DNA of 64,000 bases from Rhizobiaceae bacterium (GTDB taxonomy: Bacteria > Pseudomonadota > Alphaproteobacteria > Rhizobiales > Rhizobiaceae): positions 124,001 through 188,000 of the forward strand of contig JABABQ010000066.1 of NCBI GenBank assembly GCA_014238155.1. The letters are read 5' to 3'. The notes under the pieces were generated by a model that was not told the origin of the DNA, made no database searches, and worked only from the letters and a program-made list of their open reading frames with translations. This document shows positions 1-8,295 of the stretch, one piece after another (the first letter of the stretch is position 1; the number at the start of each line of letters is the position of its first letter). The translations under genes were made by a program, and so were the position numbers.

Positions 1-171
1 TCGGCTGGATAAGTCGCAAATCGACCCCATATTTGACGCAACATGGGTGCATTGGTTCGATGCACGACTTTTGGTGTGTTGCGACTGGCCAAAGCTTTGG
101 CTAGGTTGCGTCAAATTAAATATATCAGGTCTTGGTGATAGAAGTGCCAAGGCCAACTAGGAGCTGGACAT
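1..171. other. Window edge and tatA leader, no gene supported
   Basis: No complete gene begins here. One frame on the + strand stays open from the window edge to about 161, but its translation resembles no family I recognise, so it is either the tail of a truncated upstream gene or a chance reading frame. The last bases carry the tatA ribosome binding site, AGGAG at 159-163. Confidence 0.4.
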
Positions 172-390
172 ATGGGACAAATCGGCATTTGGCAGATTGT
201 AATTATTGCAGTGGTTGTCGTGTTGCTTTTTGGCCGAGGCAAGATTTCCGATCTGATGGGTGATGTTGCTAAAGGCATCAATTCCTTCAAGAAAGGCCTC
301 AACGAAACCGAGGAAGAAGTCGCAGACAAGATTGAAGATGGCAAGGATAAGGTCGTTGACGCAGTCAATGAAAAGACCAAAACCAGCTAG
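172..390 (+). CDS. tatA: Sec-independent protein translocase TatA
   Basis: TatA forms the membrane oligomer through which folded twin-arginine substrates cross the inner membrane. The 72-residue protein has the family layout: a short N-terminus, one transmembrane helix (about residues 6-20, rich in V/I/L), the conserved [16 protein letters not shown] hinge and amphipathic helix, and a charged, disordered tail. The ATG has AGGAG eight bases upstream. It is the first gene of tatA-tatB-tatC, all on the + strand, the usual alphaproteobacterial order just upstream of serS. Length and motif leave little doubt; TatE would be the only alternative name. Confidence 0.95.
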   Translation: MGQIGIWQIVIIAVVVVLLFGRGKISDLMGDVAKGINSFKKGLNETEEEVADKIEDGKDKVVDAVNEKTKTS

Positions 391-450
391 GTGAGTTTGC
401 TTCTTCGACCCTTGATGTAATGACTATTTCGACACGCTTGGAGCCTGGCC

Positions 451-1173
451 TTGTTTGATATCGGCTGGACGGAAATGCTGGTGGTGGCTGTTGTGGCCAT
501 ATTGTTTGTTGGCCCGAAAGAGCTGCCGGCTATGCTGCGGACGTTTGGCAAAAGTGTCAAAAAGGTCCGGACACTGGCCGGAGATTTTCAACGCCAGTTT
601 GATGATGCACTGAAAGATGCGGAACTGGACGGGGTGAAGAGCGCCATTGACGATGTGCGCAAGCTCGACCCAACCAAGCAGATAAAAGACAAGCTGAACC
701 CCCTCAAAACGGAACTCGACGAAGTCAAAAGCTCTGTAGAAAAAGCAACGGACTACGATGCTGGCACCCTGTTTGATGAGAGCAAGGCACCCGATATCGA
801 TCCGCCTGTTGAGGTTGACGTGGAGGCGGCGCTGGAAAAGCAGCGCAAGATTGAGGAAGAGCAAGCCAAATTGCCGCCAAGTTCCGGTGTCAATGCGGTG
901 CCGGGTTTCGGTGGACCTCCCGGAACACCGTCTGTTAAAAAAGCTACGGCACCTAAAAAGGCATCAAAAACAAAGACTACTGCTCAAAAAGCAGCAACTG
1001 CAAAAGCAAAAGCCGCGCCAGCTAAGGCTAAGAAGCCTGCCGTCAAAGAAAAAACGGCAACCGTCAGCAAAGCCACCGCCAAAAAGCCTGTGGCCCGGAA
1101 GCCTGCCGACAAGCGACAGCCAGCAAAAAGGCCGCCAGCCAAAAAAGCCGCCACCAAGAAGGCAAAAGCATGA
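451..1173 (+). CDS. tatB: Sec-independent protein translocase TatB
   Basis: TatB pairs with TatC to bind twin-arginine signal peptides. The protein opens with FDIGWTEMLVV, a transmembrane helix, and the VGPKELPAMLR hinge typical of TatB, followed by a long amphipathic helix. I take the TTG at 451 as start because the conserved N-terminus begins exactly there; no in-frame ATG lies upstream. At 240 residues it is longer than the Escherichia coli protein because the last ~90 residues are a low-complexity tail of lysine, alanine and proline, common in this group. The stop overlaps the tatC start (ATGA), implying translational coupling. Confidence 0.93.
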   Translation: MFDIGWTEMLVVAVVAILFVGPKELPAMLRTFGKSVKKVRTLAGDFQRQFDDALKDAELDGVKSAIDDVRKLDPTKQIKDKLNPLKTELDEVKSSVEKATDYDAGTLFDESKAPDIDPPVEVDVEAALEKQRKIEEEQAKLPPSSGVNAVPGFGGPPGTPSVKKATAPKKASKTKTTAQKAATAKAKAAPAKAKKPAVKEKTATVSKATAKKPVARKPADKRQPAKRPPAKKAATKKAKA

Positions 1174-1952
1174 GCGACGCTGATATTGAGGAAAGCGCCG
1201 CGCCGCTGGTTGAACATCTCATTGAACTGCGCCAGCGGCTGATCAAGGCATTGATCGCGGTATTTGTGGTTTTCATCGTGGCCTTTATTTTTGCAGACCA
1301 GATTTTTCAAATTCTGGTCATTCCCTATGAAAGGGCTGCCGGGGAAAACCAGAATCTAAAGCTGATTTTTACAGCACCCCAGGAATATTTCTTTGCCCAG
1401 TTGAAAATTGCGCTGTTTACCGCGTTGTTTATCGCCTTTCCGGTAATCGCCGCGCAAATCTACAAATTCGTGGCGCCCGGATTGTACAAGAATGAACGTA
1501 AGGCGTTTTTGCCATTTTTGATTGCGACACCGATCCTGTTTTTCATGGGGGCGTCGCTGGTGTTCTTTATTGTCATGCCATTGGCGATGACGTTCTTCCT
1601 GTCGATGCAGTTGACCGGTCCGGATTTGACCACAACCATCGAACTTCTGCCCAAAGTCAGCGAATATTTGGGGCTGATCATGACCCTGATCTTTGCCTTC
1701 GGCCTGGTGTTTCAAATGCCGGTGGTCATTTCACTTTTGGCCCGTGCCGGGCTGGTGAGTGAGCAAGGTTTGAAAAGCAAACGCAAATATGCGGTGGTTT
1801 TGACCTTTGTGGCTGCGGCGGTTCTGACGCCACCTGATCCGGTGAGCCAAATCGGCCTTGCAGTTCCGACATTGCTTCTCTACGAACTGTCCATCTATGC
1901 CACCCGACTCATTGAGCGGAAACGGGCCGCGCAGGAAGCCTCTGCCACCTGA
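1170..1952 (+). CDS. tatC: Sec-independent protein translocase TatC
   Basis: TatC is the polytopic receptor for twin-arginine signal peptides in the inner membrane. The 260-residue sequence shows the N-terminal PLVEHLIELRQRL signature and six hydrophobic segments, with the conserved periplasmic loop FVAPGLYKNERK after the second helix and the TPPDPVSQ motif near the end. Its ATG overlaps the tatB stop by four bases. It completes a full tatABC unit, so the host can export folded cofactor proteins without Sec. Confidence 0.96.
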   Translation: MSDADIEESAAPLVEHLIELRQRLIKALIAVFVVFIVAFIFADQIFQILVIPYERAAGENQNLKLIFTAPQEYFFAQLKIALFTALFIAFPVIAAQIYKFVAPGLYKNERKAFLPFLIATPILFFMGASLVFFIVMPLAMTFFLSMQLTGPDLTTTIELLPKVSEYLGLIMTLIFAFGLVFQMPVVISLLARAGLVSEQGLKSKRKYAVVLTFVAAAVLTPPDPVSQIGLAVPTLLLYELSIYATRLIERKRAAQEASAT

Positions 1953-2004
1953 CATTCCACACATTGTTGTCGCTGGTGGATTGGCAAGAATTATGGTCGT
2001 CTAA

Positions 2005-3285
2005 ATGTTTGATATCAAATGGATACGTGAAAACCCTAAAGCTTTTGATGAAGCTATGAAACTGCGTGGATTGCCGCCTCAGGCCGAATCCCTGATTCAA
2101 CTCGACGATGATCGCAGAGCTCATATCACAAAACTGCAGGAAGCCCAGGAAGAACGCAACCGCGCGTCAAAAGAAATTGGCAAGGCCAAAGGTGCCGGTG
2201 ACGAGGCGGCGGCTCAAAAAGCTATCGCCGAAGTCGCCAAACTGAAATCCTTTCTGCAAAGCGGTGAAGAAGCAGGAAAAGCCTTGTCCAGGGCGGTCTT
2301 AGATGCATTGTCTGTCCTGCCCAATATTCCTTATGCCGATGTGCCGATTGGTGAGGACGAGAATGATAATGTCGAGATCCGGTTGGTCGGAGACAAGCCG
2401 GAACTGGATTTTGATCCCAAGGAACATTTTGAGTTGGGCGAAGCGCTCGGCCAGATGGATTTTGACACCGCGGCAAAGCTGGCAGGTAGCCGGTTTGTCT
2501 TGCTTAACAATGGTTTGGCGCGTCTGGAACGGGCATTGGGCCAATTCATGCTGGATCTGCACACGACCGAACATGGATATGCTGAGGTCTCGCCTCCGGT
2601 ATTGGTGCGCGAGGAAGTGCTGTATGGCGTCGGTAATCTCCCCAAATTTGAGGAAGATCTGTTCAAAACCACCGATGGGCGCTGGATGATCCCGACATCA
2701 GAAGCCCCGCTGACCAATATTGTCCGTGAGGAAATCGTCTCCGCCGACTATCTGCCGCGTCGCTATACCGCCCTGACAAACTGTTTTCGGGCAGAGGCTG
2801 GTTCTGCGGGCCGCGATACGCGTGGCATGTTGCGGCAGCACCAGTTTTCAAAAGTTGAGCTTGTCTCTATTACTGATGCAGAAAGCTCCAATGGTGAACA
2901 TGAGCGCATGTTGTCATGTGCAGAAGAAGTGTTGAAGCAATTGGGGCTACATTATCGTGTTGTGACATTGTGCACCGGCGATCTTGGTTTCAGTGCTCAC
3001 AAAACTTACGATATTGAAGTCTGGTTGCCGGGACAAAATGCCTACCGGGAAATATCTTCCTGCAGCGTATGCGGCGATTTTCAGGCACGCCGCATGAATG
3101 CCCGCTACCGCGTGGAGGGTGACAAACAGCTGCGCTATTGCCACACGCTGAACGGATCGGGCATTGCAGTGGGGCGGGCTTTGATAGCGGTAATGGAGAA
3201 TTTTCAAAACGAAGATGGGACGATCAGGGTGCCGCAGGCGCTGGGACGATACATGGGTGGGGTAAGCCGGATTGAGCCGGTATGA
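2005..3285 (+). CDS. serS: Seryl-tRNA synthetase
   Basis: This class II enzyme charges tRNA-Ser with serine. The 426-residue protein begins with [11 protein letters not shown] and the long N-terminal coiled coil that grips the tRNA variable arm (about residues 30-105), then the catalytic core: TSEAPLTN, the motif 2 region [21 protein letters not shown], and motif 3 around [17 protein letters not shown]. It sits 52 bases after tatC and its stop overlaps the surE start, so tatABC-serS-surE-pcm may be one transcript. Confidence 0.97.
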   Translation: MFDIKWIRENPKAFDEAMKLRGLPPQAESLIQLDDDRRAHITKLQEAQEERNRASKEIGKAKGAGDEAAAQKAIAEVAKLKSFLQSGEEAGKALSRAVLDALSVLPNIPYADVPIGEDENDNVEIRLVGDKPELDFDPKEHFELGEALGQMDFDTAAKLAGSRFVLLNNGLARLERALGQFMLDLHTTEHGYAEVSPPVLVREEVLYGVGNLPKFEEDLFKTTDGRWMIPTSEAPLTNIVREEIVSADYLPRRYTALTNCFRAEAGSAGRDTRGMLRQHQFSKVELVSITDAESSNGEHERMLSCAEEVLKQLGLHYRVVTLCTGDLGFSAHKTYDIEVWLPGQNAYREISSCSVCGDFQARRMNARYRVEGDKQLRYCHTLNGSGIAVGRALIAVMENFQNEDGTIRVPQALGRYMGGVSRIEPV

Positions 3286-4043
3286 TGCGGATATTGCTCA
3301 CCAATGATGATGGCATCCATGCCCATGGGCTGACGGTTCTTGAGCAGGTGGCGCGCACGCTTTCTGATGATATCTGGATCGTCGCCCCGGAAACCGATCA
3401 GAGCGGCTTGGCTCATTCATTGACTTTGAACCATCCATTGCGGGCCCGCGAAGTTGGCGAAAAGAGCTTTGCCGTAACGGGAACTCCCACTGATTGTGTG
3501 ATCATGGGGGTTCGACAACTGGTCGACGGACCGGTTGATCTGGTTTTGTCTGGTGTGAATGCAGGGCAGAATGTTGGTGACTATGTAACCTATTCAGGCA
3601 CCGTTGCAGGGGCCATGGAAGGGACGTTGCTGGGCATCAAATCGATTGCGCTTTCTCAGGCCTATAGTTATGACGATTCGCGAAACATTCCTTGGGAAAC
3701 GGTGGAGAAACTGGCGCCCGACCTGTTGGCAAAACTGATCGATATCGATCTGCCAAAAGACACGTTGATCAACGTCAACTTTCCCAATTGCCCACCTGAA
3801 GAAACCAATGGCCACGCCGTTGTCACGCAAGGCAAATTTGAACACGGTTTGGGCATCGGTGAACGGGTTGATGGGCGCGGTCATCCTTATTACTGGCTGG
3901 AATTCATTGGCAAACCGCCGCTTCATCAACCAGGCACTGACATTGATGCGCTGGTCAATAATCAGATTGCAGTGACCCCGGTTCGCATGGACATGACCCA
4001 CCATCAAGTTCTTGATAAACTGGGCCAGGACTTGGGGGGATAG
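3282..4043 (+). CDS. surE: 5'/3'-nucleotidase SurE
   Basis: SurE is a metal-dependent nucleoside monophosphatase linked to stationary-phase survival. The N-terminus [15 protein letters not shown] carries the metal-binding Asp-Asp pair, followed by [10 protein letters not shown] and [26 protein letters not shown], which contain the conserved Asn and Ser/Thr ligands. Two Met codons stand together at 3282 and 3285; the first overlaps the serS stop. The next gene is pcm, matching the surE-pcm-nlpD block conserved in many Proteobacteria. Confidence 0.95.
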   Translation: MMRILLTNDDGIHAHGLTVLEQVARTLSDDIWIVAPETDQSGLAHSLTLNHPLRAREVGEKSFAVTGTPTDCVIMGVRQLVDGPVDLVLSGVNAGQNVGDYVTYSGTVAGAMEGTLLGIKSIALSQAYSYDDSRNIPWETVEKLAPDLLAKLIDIDLPKDTLINVNFPNCPPEETNGHAVVTQGKFEHGLGIGERVDGRGHPYYWLEFIGKPPLHQPGTDIDALVNNQIAVTPVRMDMTHHQVLDKLGQDLGG

Positions 4044-4047
4044 TTTC

Positions 4048-4704
4048 ATGAGCAATCAAGGTCATTCATTTCCCGAAGCCATTGTTGCCCTGATGCTGAG
4101 ATTGCGTGAAATCGGAATTGTTGATCAGAATTTCGTTAGGCTCGTTGAATCGGTACCGCATGAACAATTTGTCCCGGCGCAATATTTCGATCAGGCCTGG
4201 AAGCCTCAGAACTTGCCTATGGCCTGCGGCCAAACGATGCTGCCTCCTGAAATGACCATCAGGCTGGTGGATGCGCTGAAGGTTGACCCATCGCATTCTG
4301 TATTGGAGATTGGCACCGGCAGTGGTTATCAAACTGCGTTGCTTGCCCGGCTTGCCAAGAAGGTGTTTTCCGTCGATCGCTATCACGTACTTCTCGATGC
4401 AGCCAAAGATCGTCTGGGGCGGTTGGGGCTGGCCAACGTCACCATGGTTCAGGCCGACGGCTCAGAAAACCCGGTCGGGCAGGGGTTTTATGATCGCATA
4501 ATTATCGATTCGTCATTTGACTCTATGCCTCGGTTTTTGCTCGAGCAGTTGGTATCTGGTGGCATTGCCGTCACCGTAATCGGCCCCCCTGGCGAGCAAC
4601 AAATGGCGGTCCGTTTGACTAAGATTGGCAGTCGTTTTGACCGGACAGATTTATTTCCAATTCATTGCACTCCGCTGGAGCGGGGTGTCGCCAGAGCTCT
4701 TTGA
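4048..4704 (+). CDS. pcm: Protein-L-isoaspartate O-methyltransferase
   Basis: Pcm repairs age-damaged proteins by methylating L-isoaspartyl residues with S-adenosylmethionine. The 218-residue product has the Rossmann motif I VLEIGTGSGYQTALLA and the family segment PQNLPMACGQTMLPPEMT preceding it. I start at ATG 4048, five bases after the surE stop and behind a G-rich run at 4034-4040, rather than at the ATG at 4012 inside surE. The C-terminal half is slightly divergent from Escherichia coli Pcm but of normal length. Confidence 0.9.
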   Translation: MSNQGHSFPEAIVALMLRLREIGIVDQNFVRLVESVPHEQFVPAQYFDQAWKPQNLPMACGQTMLPPEMTIRLVDALKVDPSHSVLEIGTGSGYQTALLARLAKKVFSVDRYHVLLDAAKDRLGRLGLANVTMVQADGSENPVGQGFYDRIIIDSSFDSMPRFLLEQLVSGGIAVTVIGPPGEQQMAVRLTKIGSRFDRTDLFPIHCTPLERGVARAL

Positions 4705-4744
4705 TTAATTTTGTTGCATGGTATTTCGTAACCAATTGGTTAGC

Positions 4745-4759
4745 TTAACCGCAGATTAA
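4745..4759. promoter_or_regulatory. CtrA-type box upstream of the LysM/LytM lipoprotein gene
   Basis: The 15 bases TTAACCGCAGATTAA match the full CtrA consensus TTAA-N7-TTAA. The site lies 52 bases before the ATG at 4811, in the only sizeable gap of this part of the window. CtrA controls division and polarity genes in Caulobacter and rhizobia, which suits a gene for a divisome-associated envelope protein. This is a sequence match only. Confidence 0.55.
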
Positions 4760-4810
4760 GGTTGATAGGTTTTAATCACGGACCAGTATTGAGTAGTCCG
4801 TGGAAGAGTT

Positions 4811-6382
4811 ATGCGTACCAACATTCTCGCGCGACGGTTTAGCGCGTTATCGAAAGCCTCATCTCTTGTAGCCCTGTTGAGCCTTGCTACAGCGTGCAGC
4901 AATGACGTCATGCGGTTGGATACGTTGACAACTGCTTCGATTACCAACACCCCCAATCAAAGTCAGATAATCGGCGACCAGCCAGATCGGCTGTCGAGCT
5001 ATGGCGAAGAGTACGACCCTCGCCAGCCCGACATTCGAGTGACCAAGCGCAGCGTCGGCGGTGACAATCGTCCACAGGACAGCTACTCAAAACCTGGCCG
5101 CTATGCCTCTTTGAAGGTTTCTCCTCCGTCACAATCACCGAGGATTAACCGCTCTGTATTGCCGCCGATCGGATCAAGCCAGCCAATGCCGCAACGTGCG
5201 GCCCAATCTGAACCCGTTGTTCTGCAACCCCGTCGGCGTATAGTACGGACCACTCCTGTGCGAGCTGACAATACCGATAACATCGTCACGGGAGCCGTGG
5301 CGGCTGCGCCAGTGTCTGAGGTGAAAAAACCTGCATCAGCCGGCTGGGATACATCAAAGGGTACCAAGGTTACCGTACGGCCTGGTGAAACTCTCTATAA
5401 CCTGTCGCGTCGCTATGGCGTGCCAGTTTCGGCAATCATGAGCGCCAATCAGATCAGCGATGCCAATTCGGTTGAGGCTGGAAAACGGATTCTAATCCCG
5501 ACCTACAATTATTCCAACAAAGCACCGATTTCGGCCCCGGATAATCATCCAATAACCAAGGCCTCGCGGGCCTCCCGCGGATTTCAGGGGCAACCCCGCG
5601 GTCGCGTCGCGGTCCCTAAGGCCCGCACGGCTGGCGCGACGCAGCAGCCCAAAGCTGCCCTCATCCAGGCTGAACCAAAACTCGCTGCAACTGGTCGAAC
5701 TTCCCATTATGTGGTCAAGTCAGGCGACACACTGTCGGGTATCGCTTACCGCACCGGGGCGTCGATTGCTGCCATTCGCCAGAGCAACAGTATGAGCGAT
5801 AATACAGTGCGGCTCGGCCAGAAACTGATCATTCCTGCAGCCGGTGCTGCCGCACAATCCGAACTCGATACCACCCGGACAGGAAGCATTCCAGCATCTG
5901 ACACGAAAACCCGGACGGTCAAACAAGTTCGTACCCCATCAAATCAAACCGTGGCCAGCATAACTCCTGCCAAATCAACGACGGATCAGTCGGTAGCGAA
6001 GAAGAGCGCCATGTTCCGCTGGCCGGCTGACGGACGGGTTATTTCCAAGTTTGGTGAGCGTTTGGGCTCCGGCACCAATGATGGCATCGATATTTCAATG
6101 CCCATTGGTACGCCAGTAAAAGCCAGCCAGAAGGGTACAGTCATCTACGCTGGATCGGAATTGGAAGATTTCGGCAATCTCATTCTGGTCAGCCACAACA
6201 ATGGTTGGGTGTCGGCCTATGCTCATTCCAGTTCAAACCTTGTGCGTCGCGGTCAAAAAGTGGTGGGCGGTCAAACGATTGCCAAGTCCGGCCGCAGCGG
6301 CAATGCTGGTGTGCCAAAGCTTCATTTTGAATTGCGTAAAGATTCCAATCCGGTAAATCCGCTAAAACATCTCGATCGCTGA
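4811..6382 (+). CDS. LysM and degenerate LytM (M23) lipoprotein, NlpD/DipM-like
   Basis: This is a 523-residue envelope protein probably activating murein amidases at division. A hydrophobic signal ends in ATAC, giving a lipobox with Cys29. After a long disordered segment come LysM 1 (about 186-230), LysM 2 (about 299-342) and an M23/LytM domain (about 401-520). The LytM active site looks incomplete: the first zinc ligand is Asn in TNDGIDIS, and the H-x-H pair reads KLH, as in EnvC and NlpD regulators without hydrolase activity. The position after surE-pcm matches nlpD of Escherichia coli. ATG 4811 follows GGAAGAG. Upstream lies a CtrA box. Confidence 0.88.
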   Translation: MRTNILARRFSALSKASSLVALLSLATACSNDVMRLDTLTTASITNTPNQSQIIGDQPDRLSSYGEEYDPRQPDIRVTKRSVGGDNRPQDSYSKPGRYASLKVSPPSQSPRINRSVLPPIGSSQPMPQRAAQSEPVVLQPRRRIVRTTPVRADNTDNIVTGAVAAAPVSEVKKPASAGWDTSKGTKVTVRPGETLYNLSRRYGVPVSAIMSANQISDANSVEAGKRILIPTYNYSNKAPISAPDNHPITKASRASRGFQGQPRGRVAVPKARTAGATQQPKAALIQAEPKLAATGRTSHYVVKSGDTLSGIAYRTGASIAAIRQSNSMSDNTVRLGQKLIIPAAGAAAQSELDTTRTGSIPASDTKTRTVKQVRTPSNQTVASITPAKSTTDQSVAKKSAMFRWPADGRVISKFGERLGSGTNDGIDISMPIGTPVKASQKGTVIYAGSELEDFGNLILVSHNNGWVSAYAHSSSNLVRRGQKVVGGQTIAKSGRSGNAGVPKLHFELRKDSNPVNPLKHLDR

Positions 6383-6392
6383 AGCGTCCAGG

Positions 6393-6667
6393 TTAGAGCC
6401 GTTCACGATTAAATGGAGCTAATTCTGTTTGTGATTGGCGAGATGATCCAGAGTTGAGACGCACGCAGCGCGATGCCCTCGCATCGGGCAAGGGCGGCTC
6501 GACTTTGGGCGTCCGCCAATCGCAAACCCTTCGGGAAGAACGCTTTTGCGCCATGACCGGCGCAAAGTCTCTTGGACGTATGCCCGATACGACCGGCGAT
6601 CCTTTACTTGATCCTGTCACAAAAGCGCTCCTTCAGAATGGCTCCATTTAAACGTGAACGGCTCTAA
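6393..6667. repeat. 275-bp non-coding element with 27-bp terminal inverted repeats
   Basis: The left end (6393-6419, beginning TTAGAGCCGTTCACG) and the reverse complement of the right end (6641-6667) agree at 26 of 27 positions, and the similarity continues inward with an indel through ATTCTG. Between the arms are further nested inverted repeats: GATTGGCG at 6433-6440 against CGCCAATC at about 6514-6521, and TTGCGCC/GGCGCAA around 6545-6564. It fills the gap between the lipoprotein gene and the DUF815 ATPase gene exactly. The form is that of a MITE or rhizobial intergenic mosaic element. No target duplication is clear and no transposase is near. Confidence 0.7.
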
Positions 6668-6674
6668 AGCCGGA

Positions 6675-7559
6675 TCAGTCGAGGTTCTTGCCGAGTCGTC
6701 CGGCCAGATCAACCACATATTGCCAGGCCACACGCCCGGAACGGCTTCCACGGGTGGTTGACCACTCCAGCGCATCTCCTCGAATGTCTTCAAGTTCGAC
6801 GCCTAAATTGAAATGGGTGACGTATCCGCAAACCATGGCCAGATAATCATCCTGGTTGCATTTGTGGAAACCCAGCCAGAGACCGAATCGGTCGGAGAGG
6901 GAAACTTTCTCTTCAACGGCTTCGCTGGGAGAGATCGCGGTTGAACGTTCGTTTTCGATCATGTCCCGTGGCATCAGGTGCCGTCGGTTGGAAGTGGCAT
7001 AGAATATCGCATTTTCCGGCCGTCCCTCAACGCCACCGTCAAGCGCTGCTTTGAGTGCTTTGTAGCTGGTGTCGTCCTGGTCAAAAGACAAATCATCGCA
7101 AAACAGAATATAGCGATACCCGCTGTCGCGTATGAGACCCAGCAGTTCCGGCAGGCTGTCAATGTCTTCTCGATGGATTTCAATCAGCTTCAGTGGTTGG
7201 GACCCGGTCGGCTGATCTGTGTTGATTGTCGCGTGTGCGGCTTTGACCAGCGATGACTTGCCCATACCTCGAGCGCCCCATAATAAGGCATTGTTGGCTG
7301 AGTGTCCCCGGGCAAACCGACGGGTGTTTTCAATCAATATATCGCGAACCGTATCGATCCCCTTCAACAGCACCATTTCCACACGGTTCACTTTGGGGAC
7401 CGGTTGCAAATATTGACTGGAAGCGTTCCACACAAAGGTATCTGCCGCATCAAGATCAAGCTCTGGACGAGCCGCCGGCACAGCCCGCTCCAGCAGACTG
7501 TTGAGCCTGTCCAGCTTGTCATTGAGGAGCGATAATGGGTCTGAAGTTGAATTGGCCAT
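6675..7559 (-). CDS. DUF815-family AAA+ ATPase
   Basis: A 294-residue P-loop ATPase of the DUF815 family, role unknown, found next to the yajC-secDF operon in many rhizobia. Walker A reads WGARGMGKSSL and Walker B LFCDDLSF, followed by a sensor-like segment ENAIFYATSNRRHL and an arginine-rich SDRFGLWLGF region. I start at the ATG at 7559; a TTG at 7574 would add five residues, and neither has a good ribosome binding site. It is the only minus-strand gene between 172 and 12615 and is transcribed divergently from yajC. Its stop is only eight bases from the inverted-repeat element. Confidence 0.85.
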   Translation of the reverse strand: MANSTSDPLSLLNDKLDRLNSLLERAVPAARPELDLDAADTFVWNASSQYLQPVPKVNRVEMVLLKGIDTVRDILIENTRRFARGHSANNALLWGARGMGKSSLVKAAHATINTDQPTGSQPLKLIEIHREDIDSLPELLGLIRDSGYRYILFCDDLSFDQDDTSYKALKAALDGGVEGRPENAIFYATSNRRHLMPRDMIENERSTAISPSEAVEEKVSLSDRFGLWLGFHKCNQDDYLAMVCGYVTHFNLGVELEDIRGDALEWSTTRGSRSGRVAWQYVVDLAGRLGKNLD

Positions 7560-7578
7560 AACTGAGTGCTGCAAATTT

Positions 7579-7600
7579 CGTGTTGAACGGCTCTAACACG
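7579..7600. repeat. Small hairpin sharing the core of the 275-bp element's end
   Basis: CGTGTT and AACACG form a perfect 6-bp stem around GAACGGCTCT. The 12 bases GAACGGCTCTAA repeat the outer end of the right arm at 6656-6667, in the same orientation. It may be a remnant of a second element copy upstream of the ATPase gene, or a coincidence. Confidence 0.35.
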
Positions 7601-7668
7601 GTCGGGGAGCGACGTGAAGAATGTGATTGGCTGTTTCGCATTGATCGCAACAATCGCTGCATCTGTTA

Positions 7669-7696
7669 TTGCATTGGGGCGCGTGATGACTATATT
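7669..7696 (+). promoter_or_regulatory. Candidate housekeeping promoter of yajC-secDF
   Basis: TTGCAT at 7669-7674 and TATATT at 7691-7696 are separated by 16 bases and stand about 60 bases before the yajC ATG. This is the best sigma-70-like pair in the gap between the divergent ATPase gene and yajC. No transcript data support it. Confidence 0.4.
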
Positions 7697-7758
7697 CCGC
7701 GCAATGTTTTAGGCGCTTAACAGGTGCCCGTGTGAATCAACCAAAATAGAGGCTTATC

Positions 7759-8190
7759 ATGTTTATCACTCCTGCTTACGCGCAATCAGTTGGTGGAGCC
7801 GGCGGCGGCATCCTTGAGCTTATGTTCCCATTGATACTGGTCGGCGGCATCATGTGGTTCCTGGTGATCCGGCCACAACGCCAGCAGCAGAAGAAACGTA
7901 CTGAAATGCTGTCGAATGTTCGCCGCAATGACACAGTTGTGACCGGCGGTGGATTGGTTGGCAAGGTAACCAAGGTTATTGATGACGCGGAAGTCGAAGT
8001 GCAGATCGCGCCTGACGTCAAGGTGCGGGCCATGCGTTCGATGCTGGCCGATGTACGCGTCAAAGGCGATGCGCCCAAGAATGACAATGCCAAGCCTGCA
8101 AGAAGCACTAAAACGAAAACTGCACCGAAAACTGCACCGAAAACTGCAACGAAGGCCGCAAAGGCCGACAAAGCTTCAGACAAGAAATAA
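7759..8190 (+). CDS. yajC: Preprotein translocase subunit YajC
   Basis: YajC is the small membrane partner of SecDF in the Sec holotranslocon. The core has one transmembrane helix (about residues 20-40) ending in FLVIRPQRQQQKKR, the family hallmark, then the soluble domain with GDTVVTGGGLVGKV-like sequence (here NDTVVTGGGLVGKV). At 143 residues it is longer than most because the end is a Lys/Thr/Ala tail with an imperfect TAPK repeat. The secDF gene follows 105 bases later on the same strand. Confidence 0.95.
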   Translation: MFITPAYAQSVGGAGGGILELMFPLILVGGIMWFLVIRPQRQQQKKRTEMLSNVRRNDTVVTGGGLVGKVTKVIDDAEVEVQIAPDVKVRAMRSMLADVRVKGDAPKNDNAKPARSTKTKTAPKTAPKTATKAAKADKASDKK

Positions 8191-8295
8191 ATCCGGGTTG
8201 GGACACCGTGTCCCTTTCCAAACCACTTCCTAAATCACTGCCCAAATCACCTACCCAAATCACCCGCCCAAACCATCATCCGGAGCGCCTGACGC

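Noticed and set aside
6454-6651. 65-codon frame inside the inverted-repeat element
   Set aside because: The frame runs into the repeat arm, has no ribosome binding site and no similarity; more likely part of the element.
7614-7712. 32-codon hydrophobic frame starting GTG, with GGGGAG upstream
   Set aside because: It overlaps the best yajC promoter candidate (7669-7696) and has no similarity; kept only as a remote possibility.
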